Below are positions 22,690 through 34,256 of a DNA stretch of 57,586 bases, piece after piece. A program made the translations under genes and the position numbers. Numbering within the stretch: the stretch's first letter is position 1; every line of letters begins with the position of its first letter. The notes under the pieces were generated by a model. That model was given only the letters and a program-made list of their open reading frames with translations, did not search any database and was not told where the DNA came from. The stretch is from Terfezia claveryi (taxonomy: Eukaryota > Ascomycota > Pezizomycetes > Pezizales > Pezizaceae): positions 1 to 57,586 of the forward strand of contig WHUX01000287.1 of NCBI GenBank assembly GCA_015179025.1, given 5' to 3'.

Positions 22690-23230
22690 ACTTCTAAATA
22701 TTCTTATCTTTGGATGGTTCAGATTGTTATCACTGGAAAAAAAGTAGAAGCTGTAGTAGACTATGTTGCTAGTACTCCCCTAATTAGAAAAAGGTTGGTA
22801 CTTAAGCTAGAAATTTGGAAGACAGCTTAGAAAGTTAAAGAGAAGGATATTATTTTGGATTTATTTTGGTTAATAGAAAATAGATTTTTGGTAGTTACCT
22901 AGGATAGGTACCTGAGATAGATCTCTACAAGTTTGATTATTCTGTGTTTTATCAAATGGAGTCCTACTGTTTGTGTTTTTAAAGTTAAAAAGCTATTAAA
23001 AGATAGGAAGATTATGCTTATTATTGATATAAGTAAATGATACTCTCATTATATATATTGTTTTACTGCAGAACAGGTAGCTAGACTTCTTAAATACAAG
23101 CTATAGAATTACAAAATCCCTTTTCAAGACCCAAATATAAAGATACTATTTGGAGCTATTTATAAGACCATATAGAAGAAACATAAAGCTCTTCAGAAGT
23201 ACCTTAATGAGAAACTTCCTACAACTAAAG
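22690..23230 (+). pseudogene. Protease and RT N terminus of family C
   Basis: A protease-like strand reads VEAVVDYVASTPLI at about 22745-22790, where the usual Asp-Ser/Thr-Gly has decayed. The segment 23095-23230 (YKIPFQDPNIKILFGAIYK, then HKALQKYLNEKL) corresponds to the conserved entry of Gypsy RT. It stops exactly at the family B LTR. Confidence 0.65.
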
Positions 23231-23796
23231 TGTAACGAGGGCTCTGGGGGACAAGGCGACCAAGGAGTACGCTGGGGCAGTAGCAAGGGGGAATTGCATA
23301 CGTAGGAGCACTACGTGTATGATCTGGGGAAAAGCTAGGGGCAAGGCAAGGGTAAGACTAGGGTAACACATATGTAGGAACACTACGTGTATGACTGGGG
23401 AAGGCTGGTATGGGGGGCAAGGGCAAGAGGCAAAAGAGGCAGAGGGCAAGGGGCACAAGACACACAGAGGCAGTTGCTACATGTTTCGGAGGGAGGCAGC
23501 TGTACTGCAGAGCTATTCTCGAGACAAAGGGGTGCACAAGGGAGGTGCATAAGCGCTGGGAGAGGCAAGGTCCTGTATTGGATATACAAGACATTGGATG
23601 GGGATCCAACGAGAGGGTGGAGAGAGCAAGCTATATATACAGGCTTCCTTCCTGGCCAAGGCCAATGGAAGGAATAAGGTTCCCAAGACTCTTTAACTCG
23701 GGAACAGAGATAACAATGATATCAATCAACAATAATGAGAGTTGGACAGAATCCCGTCTGACTCTCAAACCCGGCTAGGAAAGGACTGTTGTGACA
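23231..23796 (-). repeat. 3' LTR of family B (566 bp)
   Basis: On the + strand reads TGTAACGAGG...GTGACA. It is about the same length as 29629-30193 with numerous transitions. An internal ~100-bp duplication around ggagcactacgtgtatga is present in both. TATATATA at 23632-23639 may be the TATA box. Confidence 0.9.
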
Positions 23797-24059
23797 CTAT
23801 CCCCCCTTTAGGCTCGGAGCCCTAGCAATACAAGGCAAGGCGAAAAAACAAACAAACAAGATAGGCGAATAACCAATAATCCATAACACAACCCCAATGC
23901 CAGAAGTATGTACCAACAATAACTATGACAACAACGATAATAACAACCCTAATAACCAATTCCAGGACGATAAGAACATCATTGCGCGGGGCGGGGTTTC
24001 TAGGGGTAACGCTAGTGGAACAGGGTAACCAAGTTCTGTGCGTTTTCTAGATCTTCAGC

Positions 24060-24300
24060 TGGTTGCTAGGTCGTCTCCTTGTCCCCCAGCTATTTGACCT
24101 TATATTGCAGGTGTCCATATCTTCTTCAGGAGTCTAGCACTTCCTCCACCTCCCATTCCTCCTCACCTTTGATAACTACAGGAGGAGGTGTGGGGTGTTC
24201 CCGGCCTAGCAGAGGGTCGCTAGCAGCAGGCTCAATCTTGGAGACATGGATGACTGAGTGTGGTGAGATGTCCTTGGGGAACCTTAATCAGTAGGTGTGA
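24060..24300 (-). pseudogene. Chromodomain of family B
   Basis: The pattern EWEVEEVLDS, then LQYKVK-stop-LG and a second stop before QPAEDLENA, is a chromodomain with two Trp codons turned into stops. It is the C-terminal end of Pol and would guide integration to chromatin. Confidence 0.75.
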
Positions 24301-25440
24301 GTGCCTACAGCAGCCAACACCTCGAAGGGACCCAGGAACTTATGGTCGAGCTTGCGAGATGGCCGTTCTGTCCGGAAGTGCCAGCTGGAGAGCCACACCT
24401 TGTCCCCTAGTTGATATCTGGGGGCTGGCAACCGTGATCCATTGGCATACTCGGCTTGTCTGGCTTGTGTATATCCCAGCTTAGCTTTCAGGGTAGAGTG
24501 GAGCTCAGCAATCCCAGCTGCGAACTCCTTAGCCGGGGCATCTTTTTTGGCTTTTTGCAGGGGCGCTAGGGCATCCACGAACCAGGGGTGCCAACCGTAG
24601 TTAGCCAGGAAAGGCAAGGTTTTGGAGGATTGCAAGAACTAGTTGTTCACGGCGAATTCGCAGGTGGCCAGTAATGAAACCCAGTTATCCTGCTGGTAGT
24701 CAACAAAGGCCCACTGATATTGCTCCATAATGGCATTCATCCTCTCCGATTAGCCATCCGTCTGGGGGTGGTATGCGGTTGACAAACGCACTTTGATCCT
24801 CAAAAGCTTACAGAAGGCTTACCAGAATTCTGGGGTGAACTGAGGGCCGCGGTCGGATACGATGGATTCGAGAAGACCGTAATATCGGAATACATTATTG
24901 AGGTAGAGATTGGCTAACTCTGGGGCAGAGCAGGTGTCCAGGCAAGGTATAATATGCCTCATTTTCATCAACCGATTTACCACTATCAAGATTGCATTGA
25001 ACCCCGAATCTTCTGGCAACCCTGTGACGAAGTCCATAGTCAGGTGCAGCCACAGCCGATCAGGGATATCCAGAGGTTTTAAGGTCCCATACAGGGCCTG
25101 ACAGACAGGCTTAGCATGCTTGCAAATGTGGTAGTTCCATACGTACCGCTCCATGTCCTTCCATTAGTCAATTCATGTGTATTCCCTGGCCAGAAGCTCT
25201 AACATTTTGGCCACTCCAGGGTGACCTACAACCAGGCTGTCATAGTGTTCCTTGATCAATCGAAGGCGCAGCTCTCCTTCCGGCACATACAGCCATTCGA
25301 GGTGGTAGAGGAGGCCTTCCTGGATAGTATACTTGGCTAGGGAGATCTTGGGGTAGCGGCGCTGGCCAGAATTCACTGCGGTGATAATTTTCTTACCCAA
25401 GGGGTCGTCCTTATATACCTGTATCACTAGTTGTCAGAGG
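24288..25440 (-). pseudogene. Integrase of family B
   Basis: The zinc-binding N-terminal part includes LIKEHYDSLVVGHPGVAKM (about 25200-25260). The core shows LTMDFVTGLP (first Asp, about 25030-25060), SIVSDRGPQFTPEFW (second Asp, about 24820-24870) and AYHPQTDG-stop-SERMN (Glu, near 24745-24775). The C-terminal domain, YQLGDKVWLSSWHFRT, is at about 24360-24410. Stops follow REYT, TPEFW and QTDG. It is a clear Gypsy integrase and is not functional. Confidence 0.9.
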
Positions 25441-25589
25441 TCAGCCTCAGCCTCAGCTTCCGCTAGGGTATTGGCTGCCAGGTCGAGATTTTCAGGTTTT
25501 AGTACCACCTGATTCTGGTACTTCAGCCTTTCATCCCCCCCTTTAGGGAGATCTCCTTATCTCCTGGTCAGTGCATCCGTCTTACCCCC

Positions 25590-26160
25590 AGCCTTTCCAG
25601 GCTAATACCTTATCTTGAAGTTAAACCGAGAGAGGAATTCTAACTACCTAGCCTTTCGGCAATTTAGTAATTTGGTAGTTGTGAAGTACTCTAGGTTCTT
25701 ATAGTCAGAGAGGACCTAGATAACCCCTTTTGCCGATTCCAGGTGTAGTCTCTATTCCTTGAATGCTCATACAATGGCCATTTACTCCTTATCATAGATT
25801 TCGTAATTACACTCTACTGGGGAGTGCTTTTTAGAGAAATAGGCCACTGGGTGGAAGACTCCATCAACATACTGGGACAGGATTCCAGCGGAGACATAGT
25901 CGGAGGCGTCCGTTTCTATGATGCACTTGCTATCAGGGTCAAAATAGGCCAGGATTGGGGCTGAGTAGAAGGCTTCCTTGAGGTTCTGGAAGGCAGATTG
26001 GGGTTTTGGATTCCAGTGGAAGGCCTTTTTTGTCAGGTATGAGCCAGCTTCTACCTTCATTTTCGTCAAGGCCGTCAGGGGTACCACGATTCTTGAGTAT
26101 TCCAGGATAAATCGGTGGTAGAAGTTGGCAAATCCTAGGAAGGCCTGCACATCCTTCAAA
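25590..26160 (-). pseudogene. RNase H of family B
   Basis: [12 protein letters not shown] begins the RT-RNase H connection. [17 protein letters not shown] (about 25875-25925) carries the first catalytic Asp and [11 protein letters not shown] the catalytic Glu. After a stop, VLSDYKNLEYF replaces the usual TDHKNLEYF. Confidence 0.87.
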
Positions 26161-26164
26161 TTGG

Positions 26165-26419
26165 CTGGGGTTTCCTACTCTTGGATTGCAGCAACTTTGG
26201 TAGGGTCTATCCTATTACCTTCCATAGTTATGATCAAGCCTAGGTACTTTACCTCTTGGATGTGGAATTCACATTTTACAGGCTTAAGGTACAGCCCAGC
26301 CTGCTCTAGCTTCTCCAAGACTTGCCTGACATGGATTTTGTGCTCTGCCAGAGTATCTGAATAGATCAAGATATCGTCAAGGTAAGCCGTGCAGAATACA
26401 TCCAGGAAGTCTCGCAGAG
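26165..26419 (-). pseudogene. RT palm and thumb of family B, downstream of solo LTR
   Basis: Contains the catalytic [10 protein letters not shown] (about 26358-26387), then [16 protein letters not shown] and VKYLGLIIT. It continues the RT frame interrupted by the insertion at 26420-27098. Confidence 0.9.
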
Positions 26420-27098
26420 TATAATGGAGAACGTTATTTCATTGCTTATATAATTGATTATATACTTTTGTATTTCCTATATTACTACTATGTTATGTAA
26501 CTAAGCCTCTCGGTTGAAGGACTAGCCTTCTACCACCTCCTATTGTTTTATAAGCATCCATAGCATGCGGAATTCGCCATGGGAAGTTCCATAGTACTTG
26601 CCATATGAAGACACCCTTATTATGGCCGCGTGACCTCTATTTAAGGCGTATGACTCATTACTATGGCCACATGACCATTGTTTAAGGCGTGTGACTCATT
26701 ACTATGGCCACATCACCCCTTTTGTACAGCACACTACCTTCTGGTGTGCCACCCTTTATTGTATTTATTTCCTTAGTCATCAGATCTCAGAGGAGTATAA
26801 ATAGGCCGCTAGATTCCCTCTAGAATCCACAGAAAGACAAGAAGCAACCAAGCAAGCACACAGAGCAAGCAAGCCTATATTCCGATCAGATCAAGATCAT
26901 ATAGCTTAGATAGCACAAATCATATAAGATAGATTACACCAGTTAATTACTATTCCCTTCGGGAATGTCCCACATAGTAATCTCCCTACCCTTCTGAGGT
27001 CTTACCTCAGCAGAACCGAAATACACAATTGTCCGTGCCTACGGATATAGATTGTATAAACGGTACCGAATGAATACTGTCTAGTACTATTCATTATA
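26420..27098 (+). repeat. Solo LTR of family A (679 bp)
   Basis: Homologous over its full length to 4597-5316 and bounded by a perfect 5-bp target duplication CAGAG (26415-26419 and 27099-27103). Its terminal TG..CA have become TA..TA, as RIP would produce. Two full 41-bp U3 units are present. It interrupts the family B RT in opposite orientation. It presumably arose by recombination between the two LTRs of a complete insertion. Confidence 0.93.
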
Positions 27099-27103
27099 CA
27101 GAG

Positions 27104-27760
27104 TATCGTTAATAAAGTGTTGGAAAGAGGCCAGGGCATTGGTTAAGCCGAAGGGCATGACATTGTACTCAAAGTGGCTGTAACATGTCCGGAAGGCAGT
27201 TTTCCACTCCTCCCTCTCAGTGATCCGTACCAGGTTGTATGCCCCTCTCAAGTCCAATTTAGTGAACCATTTTGCCTTGGAAAGCCTGACTAATGTCTCC
27301 TAGATTAGGGGTAAGGGATACCTGTTTTTGACTGTCATCTCGTTCAGGCTACAATAATCAACACATAACTGAAGGGAGCTATCTGACTTCTTCACGAATA
27401 GCACGGGGGCACTTGTTGGGGAGGAGCTGTGGCGAATGAAGCTCTTGTTGAGGTTTTCCTCCAAGTACTTTTTCAGAGCTGCCAGTTCCACCTGGAATAT
27501 CCCGTAGAGAGGTCCATGAGGTGGGGTCTTACCTTCTACCACCGGAATTGTATGGTCGTATGGTTGGTGGGGGGCAAGCTTTTCTGCAGCTTTTTCCGAG
27601 AACAGGTTACTGAATTCATGGTATTCATCTGGAACCATGGATTTCCACTCCCCCTTAGACCTTGTTTTGTTGATTTCTAGGTTTACGTCATATATGGAGA
27701 GGGCATGCGCCTTCAGCTTGTGCCTCCTATTGAGGTAGGCGAAAGCCCCGGCTCCAATGA
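27104..27760 (-). pseudogene. RT N-terminal part of family B
   Basis: [20 protein letters not shown], followed by [18 protein letters not shown], is the conserved start of Gypsy [21 protein letters not shown] and [17 protein letters not shown] (about 27225-27275) include the first catalytic Asp. [17 protein letters not shown] lies just before the solo LTR. One stop follows RYPLPLI. Confidence 0.9.
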
Positions 27761-27869
27761 AGTTGATATTCAGGGGTTTTTAGAGTGCGAGGGGGATATC
27801 AGGAGTAGAGGAAACAAGGGAAATCGGGGATTGGTGGCATCAATATATGCAGTCTAGTGTACTACCTGA

Positions 27870-28380
27870 GTTGGGTGGATTACAGGGGGCGGTAATACAT
27901 ACAGACCAGTAATGGTGGCCTTCGCCTCTCCGTAGTATTTTCGGCAGTAAGGGCTATTAAAATGCAGGGTATAGGAGCCAAAGCTGACCGATACATCGTA
28001 CATCCTAAGCTATGGGATTTCAAGGACAATTGGATACTTAAGCTTTATAATGAATATAGGGAGGCTTTCGGAGTAGTCTCCAATGTGGGCAGGGGTACAT
28101 GCGATATTAGTAATGGCTCCAGAAGAGATAGGTCGGCCATCAATGACATCGAGGAGGTGGGGGGTTTTGAGCTTATAGGTAGGTATGGCATGCTTACTGA
28201 CAAAGACCTGGTCAATGAAGGCAATTCCTGAGGCTCCACAGTCTATAAGAGCTGATGTAACGAGTGTTTTACTATTGAAGGATATCATAATAGGTACAAT
28301 AAAATGCTCACCAAATAGGTGAGACTCGTCAATAGACATAGAAGGAATAGAAAAAGATGACAAACACAAGTGACCTAGTG
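27870..28380 (-). pseudogene. Aspartic protease of family B
   Basis: The active-site strand reads ALIDCGASG (about 28225-28260), so the central residue is Cys instead of Ser or Thr. ILEIP or VLEIPWL near 28010 resembles the second flap region of retroelement proteases. It would cleave Gag-Pol. Confidence 0.75.
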
Positions 28381-28395
28381 CAGGTCCCTTGCTAG

Positions 28396-29592
28396 TGTCA
28401 GTAACTATGCAAAGGACAGGGCTTTTTCGGACTCATCCACCTCTTCGATCCTAAATTTGGAGATGGCGTGGGCAGCCATTGAGCAGTTTTTGCGGAGGGG
28501 ATATGCCGTAATAAAATGGTCCTCTTTTCTACATGCTATGCACAGCCCATTCATTCGGCGGCGATCTCTCTCCTCCTGGGTTAACTGTGACCTACCTGCG
28601 GATAGGTCCATAGGTGCAGCACCACCTGCCATGAGAGAGGGGTGTGTGGGTTTGTTGGCCGAGGACGGAACTTGGGCAAGCTTGGGGGTCGGTTGCTATT
28701 GTTGGTGTTGCTGTAGTTGCTGAGGTGAGCAGGTGGCAGGGCAGAAGGTAAGGCGGTGTCTCAACCTAGCCATCTCTTGTTCCACCCTGGATGCCTGGTC
28801 GATTAATTCGTTGAGACTCTTGGTCTTTGAGAGGGTGACCATGGCTTATTGAAGCTCGTTATTTAGTTCCTTCGAGAACTGCTCGAGCTTTGACTGGTCA
28901 TTCCACAATACTTCTGCTGCCAGCCTAGAGAATTCTGCTACATATGTAGACAGATCCGAATTACGTTATTTCAGGGCTTGGAGGGCTCAGCTAGCTATGC
29001 CCACGGCATCGGGGTCCCCAAAAGCCCTATCTAGAATAGCGAAGAATACCGGGATGCCGTCCCGCTTAATTCCAGTCTCAAGGATATATGGCTGGATTTG
29101 ATCTACTGCCTTACCCTCCAGCAGGGCAAAGACATAAGCCAATCGGTATTGCTCGAATGGGAATCTAGCTGAGTCCCCATTGAGTTTGATGTTTACTAAG
29201 TTCTTTCAGGCTCAGAGGCGAGCCCTATCCCCATTGAATTTGGGGGGGGTTAGGATACTTTCAGTTTTGGCAGTTAGTGCAGAGGGTGGGGTTGCCGACA
29301 TAGCAGCTATAGTGCAGTTGAGGGTCTGGATCGTGGTTCGCTCGTTGGTCAGAGTGACGGTGGCATTATCGAGGTCGTTTTGGAGTACTGTGATTTCTTC
29401 ATCGGCAGATCTCAGTTTTCGTTCAGCCACGGCCAAGCTATTGCCGAGTTCGGCCCCGATGGTATCCATGGTCTCGAAGATATTGATGATTTCTTGATGA
29501 TAGGCATTCAATTCTTTTGGGCCTGAGGGTATAGGGGAGTTTCTCCAGGTCTGGAACCTGACGGTGGGTGGTGGGAGAGCTGCTCCTGACAT
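28396..29592 (-). pseudogene. gag of family B
   Basis: ATG at 29592, just inside the 5' LTR. An N-terminal coiled coil (ELGNSLAVAERKLRSADEE) is followed by the capsid start LTPPKFNGDRARL. After stops the capsid continues, and a nucleocapsid knuckle is at about 28530-28570. That knuckle reads CIACRKEDHFITAY, so its last Cys is Tyr (TGC to TAC). Gag would form the particle and bind RNA. Confidence 0.82.
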
Positions 29593-29628
29593 GACTGCAT
29601 ACCAGTTGGTCCAAAGGATCCAACATTG

Positions 29629-30193
29629 TGTAACAAGGGCTCTGGGGGACAATGCGACCAAGGGGTATGCCGGGGCAGTGGTAAGGGGGAATCGCACATG
29701 TAGGAGCACTACATATGTGATCTGGGGAAAAGCTAGGGGCAAGGCAAGGGCAAGGCTAGGGTAATACACATATAAGAACGCTACGTGTGTGACTAGGGAA
29801 GGCTAGGATGGGGGCAAGGGCAAGAGGCAAGAGAGGCAGAGGGCAAGGGGCAGAAGACATGTAGAGGCAGTTGCCGCGTGTGTCGGAGGGAGGCAGCTGT
29901 GGTGCAGAGCTGTTCTCGAGATAAGGGGGTGTACAAGGGAGGTGTACAAGCGCTGGGAGAGGCAAGGTCCTGTATTGGATATACAAGACATTGGATAGGG
30001 ATCCAATGAGAGGGTGGAGAGAGCAAGCTATATATACAGGCTTCCTTCCTGGCCAAGGCCACCAGAAGGAATAAGGTTCCCAAGACCCCTTATCTCGGGA
30101 ATAGAGATAACAACGATATCAATTAACAATAATGAGAGTCGGACGGAATCCCGTCTGACTCTCAAACCTGGCTAGGAAAAGACTGTTGTGATA
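29629..30193 (-). repeat. 5' LTR of family B (565 bp)
   Basis: On the + strand starts TGTAACAAGG and ends GTGATA, where the other copy has GTGACA. Divergence from the partner is mainly transitions, consistent with RIP after insertion. Confidence 0.9.
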
Positions 30194-30881
30194 CTTATGA
30201 TATTCATGTTCCTCTACTAGTACTTTTATGCTATTTATCCAAAAGAAAGATAGATCCTTAAGACTATTCATCAACTATCAAGTACTTAATCATCTTACAG
30301 TACCAAATAAATACCTACTCCCTTTTATCTTAGAGTTACTTGATAGAACTCATAAAGATAAATAGTTTATATGATTAGACCACAAAAATAGGTATAACTT
30401 CATCAAAATTATATCAGAAGATGAATGGAAGATAGTATTCAGGATAAAGAAAAGACTATTCAAGTATACTATTATACTATTTAGATTGACCAATATTCTT
30501 CCTATCTTTTAAGAGATAATGGATATGATCTTTAAAGATATTGAAGGATGTATCTAGTACTTAGATAATATACTCATCTATGGAGGAGAGACTAAAGAAG
30601 AGCATCAACAACTGGTCAGAAAAGTTCATTAGCACTATATCTAATATGAGTTAGCAGTTAACCTTACAAAGTCTGAGTTCTATATCTAGGAGACTTTTTT
30701 TCTCAGTTATATTATTAATAGTTAACATGTCTAAATGGATTCTTCCAAGCTTGAAAATATATCCAAATGGCCTATGCTTACTAAGAAGATAAAAATTCAA
30801 GCATTTTTAGGCTTTAATAATTACTACTATTAATTTATTGCTAATTATATTGTAAAGACATATCCTCTAATCTACTTAATA
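30194..30881 (+). pseudogene. RT of family C, continued
   Basis: Reads LFIQKKDRSLRLFINYQVLN at the start, then YLDNILIYGGETKEEHQQL (about 30555-30610), where the second catalytic Asp codon is Asn. AFLGFNNYY is near 30810-30835. Stops are frequent. The TIR element cuts it at 30882. Confidence 0.75.
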
Positions 30882-31549
30882 GTGGTAGTCAAATGAGAAA
30901 ATTTTTGTGATCAATTGCATAATTTTTGATCTTGGCCTACACGCTGATTGGCGCTTAGCAAAAAAACCTACTTTGCCAAGATCAAAAATTTTTGATATGC
31001 AGCCCTTTCATCAATGGACTCCGGAGTCGATTAATAGTGATGGATAAATCAAAAAATTTTATTGATGGCTTAATCATCCATACAAACAATATCCCACCAC
31101 ATTATACCACACCGTACCATACCACAACTTCTATCAAGTAAGCATGTCGCAAGTTAGCACATCCTCTTCCATATCTTACAGATGGGAAAAAGAAGAAACA
31201 GAAGATCTAATAAGCTGGATGGAGGACAATCTTGAAGTTATGAAAGGCAAGCAAGCGCTTTGGTATAAGCAGGTGAAAGATGATCTTTTCGAAAGTAAAG
31301 ATCAGATTACAGCGGTTCGAATAGGACAGAAAATTGCACTCTCGAGATCGTCAAGATGTTCTTGGACTTGGGCTTTTTCAGTATAACGAGGCATTGATAG
31401 CTGATATGTTAACCATCACAATTAATCAATAACAACTTTTTTTCAAATTACGCGGTCAAATGGGACACCTCAATATGGTTTAGTCTGTACAGGGGAGCTT
31501 GGTCAATTTTGCATATCAATAAAAAAAAAATTTCTCATTTGACTACCAC
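30882..31549 (+). mobile_element. 668-bp TIR element, copy A
   Basis: Ends are GTGGTAGTCAAATGAGAAA and its inverted counterpart. An inverted copy of the same length and content is at 38544-39209. It carries a short ORF with a DNA-binding-like domain but no transposase core, so it is probably non-autonomous. Confidence 0.82.
31144..31386 (+). CDS. Small Myb/SANT-like protein of the TIR element (80 aa)
   Basis: ATG at 31144. The core (YRWEKEETEDLISWMEDN, then ALWYKQVKDDLF and an AVRIGQKI helix) has the Trp spacing and helical pattern of Myb/SANT-like DNA-binding domains, which often accompany or start fungal and plant transposases. In copy B one A is missing in the poly-A run after RWEK, which shifts the frame and stops it within about 20 residues. 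The tail after QKI does not look conserved and may itself be out of frame. It could be the remaining N terminus of a lost transposase. Family assignment is from pattern only. Confidence 0.45.
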   Translation: MSQVSTSSSISYRWEKEETEDLISWMEDNLEVMKGKQALWYKQVKDDLFESKDQITAVRIGQKIALSRSSRCSWTWAFSV

Positions 31550-32240
31550 AAATAAAAGGTATTCATTTTAGTTAGGAATATGAGCAATAGTAAGTCTTTA
31601 ATGACCTTCGAGAATAATTCCTTACCACTCTTATCCTCACATAGTTTGATAGATAACTTAGAATAATCATAGAGACTAATACTAGCAACTAAATTATTGC
31701 TGTATTCTCTCTTAATATTATGTTGTCAATAGAGAAAAGTAGTTTTATTCTGTTAAATACTATGCAAAAACTCTCTTCAAGGCTTAATACAACTTGTTTA
31801 TCTATAATAAAGAATTGTTTGTAATTGTAGATTAGTTTTAGAAGAGGCAAGACTAGTTAGTTAGTATTCCTGTAAATATTTATACAGACTACTAAGAGTT
31901 ACAATATTTTAATACCAAGTAGAAGTTCAACTCCCATCAAGTTACCTAGTACCTCCATATGTCTGAATTCATCTATAATATCCATTACAGATCTAGTTCA
32001 AAGAGAGGTAAGCTAGATAGGCTAAGTAAATGTTTAGGGGAAGAGAAATCAGGTATGAATACTAGATTTTTTAAAGATAGACAAGCAATAGTACTTGAGA
32101 AAGGAGATAAGAGAAAGCTAAAGATATTAAAGTAGAAGGAATAGATATAGCAGGATGATAGAAGAAGAATGGACTATAGGTCATACTTCCTAAATTTAAG
32201 TTGAAAGTGCTAAGGCAGCACTATTATAGTCAAGTAGCAA
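31550..32240 (+). pseudogene. Degraded RNase H/connection region of family C
   Basis: Only scattered Pol-like motifs remain, for example RGKLDRLSKCLGEEKS near 32010-32045, which resembles the DALSRRPD end of Gypsy RNase H. No integrase was recognised, so the 3' half is lost or unreadable. Confidence 0.45.
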
Positions 32241-32284
32241 GATATTAGAGAAGATATTGTATTCAATAACTAGTGTTAAGAAAC

Positions 32285-33425
32285 TTTATATGGAATACAC
32301 AGGATACATAAGAGACAAACTTCTCAAGATCAGGATAGCAAATGTTCAGTGAGCAGATATTCAGATACACTCGGATAGTGCTCTTGTGCCTAGTACGCAA
32401 AACACATGCTTTGCAGATACTCCTACTTCCTTAATACAATATAGAATGGGCTGCTCATTTCCAATACTATAGGTACTACATATAGCATTGCTAATAGATA
32501 GCTCATAATTGCTTTCTTCTATAATATACACCTACTCACTAATTTTATGTATGATGCTCTAATACTAGCCAAGTATGTAGCTACTATTACAACTATTAAA
32601 TAAGTATGCAGTGGAAATATTATTATATTTGCTAATAATTATATATATAGAAGTATTAAGTATAAGATATATATATAGAACATGTATTCACTACTTCAAT
32701 TGCTCTAACACTCACTCTATTACTCACTCTAATACTTGCTCTTATACTCGCTCTAATACTTACTCTAATACTCACTCCAATACTTGCTCTAATACTTACT
32801 CTAATACTCACTCCAATACTCACTCTAATATTTGCTCCAATACTCGCTCAAATACTTGCTCTAATACTCGCTCTAATACTCATATGAATACTTATTTTAA
32901 TGCTCGCCGTAATGTGTTGGGATATAGAGTGAATGAAAAATATACAAGGAAGGGAGATATATATACTGGAAAACTATAGTTGCTAAGGCTGACCATTAAG
33001 GCTGACAATTTAGACTTTCTAAAGACAATAAGATCTGGAATAATAAGAGAAGTAGTAGGACAGTGATTAATAGTGCTTAGCCCCCTTTCACCTATAGGTG
33101 CCATACTATTCAATGCCTAGCCTGATAATAGTTATATTAGTAAATCGTAGTTGTTGTATAGAGATATGTGTCGAGTTCATGCTTTGTAATATATTTCCTA
33201 GGAATTCATGCATTCATGGGTATATATATATATATAACTGCGAGAAACTTGTTCTTTTGGAGATACATATATATATATGCAACAAATCTATGCATTCATG
33301 GCACATATATATATATCTGCGAGAAACACGTTCTTTTGGTAATATATATATACATATGCGAGAAATCCATGCATCCGCGGGCATATATATATATAAGTCT
33401 CTAAAAGCACGAGTTTCTCGTATAT
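32285..33425 (+). repeat. Foldback repeat, third arm (X3)
   Basis: Outer part matching 19860-20200 inverted, 12-bp minisatellite (32700-32890), inner block (32930-33170) and TA-rich units to about 33390, where the orientation flips for one unit and then stops. It is thus one arm plus the centre, without the opposite arm. Confidence 0.7.
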
Positions 33426-33439
33426 ATATATATACTTTA

Positions 33440-33600
33440 TTCACATGTGCGGGTGCCATACTGAATGTGGCAAGCCTATGTATATATATATTCAGATGTG
33501 CGGGTGCCCTACTGAATGTAGCAAGCCTATATATACATATATTCAGATGTGCGGGTGCCGTACTGATAGTGGCAAGCCTATGTATACATATGTTCAGCTG
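33440..33600. repeat. Three ~50-bp tandem units
   Basis: Three copies of a unit with gtgcgggtgccatactg, tggcaagcctatgtata and a TA-rich spacer (about 33446, 33497 and 33548). The open frames on both strands reflect the repeat only. Confidence 0.7.
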
Positions 33601-34256
33601 ACTGGCATGCATAGGTATCTGATTTTTCTACAATCCCTCCGCACCCTGAACTTCCGTGTATATAGACACCGCTCCGGAACTGTATTTATCTTTAATTAAG
33701 AAAGTCTTCAATTCACCTCGTTCTCACTCGCATTATTATTCCCCTAGTTCTATTATCCTTCTCGCATATTACCATCTGCCTCAGAAGACTTATTACTAGA
33801 GATCTGCTTGCACCATGCTCGTTGCCGCTACCGCCGCCGCCGCTGCTCGCTAGGACCACTTCCGCTGCCTAACAAGATATCCCCACATATCTTTTGTTAC
33901 TGCCTACCCGCGCACCTTATATACTCGTATCACAGGATGCACTAATTCATAGCTTCTAGAGGGCCGAGTTGACGCTATGTTTTGGCTATTTGGCACTTGA
34001 TTTTTTGGTTTATCTGCCTTCACACGCCATGCTTTCGCCGATTGGCACTTGATTGTCCAGTTTATTCTTAGTATTTAGGCACCGGACTGGGAAAATTAAC
34101 TTACCCTGTCCTGAATCCACCCTGGTTTTTGGGTGGCTCATCATGATCCCCTTACCGGGAGCGCAACTGAGTAAGGAGAAAACAAAAAAAACAAAAAATA
34201 TAGGGCACAGACTTCGACAACCAGTACTTGAGGTATATATATCACCAGGAGACATT
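33601..34256. other. Unassigned region
   Basis: Mixed composition with a short CCG/CGC-rich stretch near 33820-33850. Donor-like GTAAGG and GTAAGT occur on the - strand near 34100-34165, but I could not build a gene. Confidence 0.35.

Larger units (their letters stand above)
23231..30193 (-). mobile_element. Ty3/Gypsy chromovirus, family B, full length, - strand
   Basis: The LTRs are 23231-23796 (3') and 29629-30193 (5'). Between them on the - strand lie gag, protease, RT, RNase H, integrase and chromodomain in Gypsy order. The polypurine tract on the - strand, AAAGGGGGGATAG, is at 23797-23809, directly before the 3' LTR. The coding region has many stops, mostly TGG or CAG/CAA converted. It sits inside the RT of family C and itself contains a family A solo LTR. 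A matching target duplication was not found. Confidence 0.92.
21600..32240 (+). mobile_element. Ty3/Gypsy element, family C, RIP-degraded, with nested insertions
   Basis: A degenerate Gypsy coding region on the + strand: gag, protease and the start of RT up to 23230, RT again from 30194 to 30881, and further Pol from 31550. The gaps are filled by family B (23231-30193) and a 668-bp TIR element (30882-31549). The sequence is AT-rich with many stops from C-to-T or G-to-A. Ends are approximate and no LTR pair was identified. Confidence 0.75.

Noticed and set aside
23358..23778. Several frames in the family B LTR (also 29756-30083)
   Set aside because: They lie wholly within the LTR, differ between the two copies and have no known motif.
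23231..30193. Target-site duplication of family B
   Set aside because: Left flank taaag and right flank cttat do not match, so no duplication is claimed. Later mutation may have removed it.
21600..33425. X2 and X3 as terminal inverted repeats of one giant element enclosing family C
   Set aside because: X2 is better explained as the partner arm of X1. X3 has its own centre at about 33390, and family C has its own Gypsy structure.
33098..33612. Frames of 80-167 codons rich in Ile, Tyr and Cys
   Set aside because: Run through TA-rich units and the 50-bp array. No protein character.
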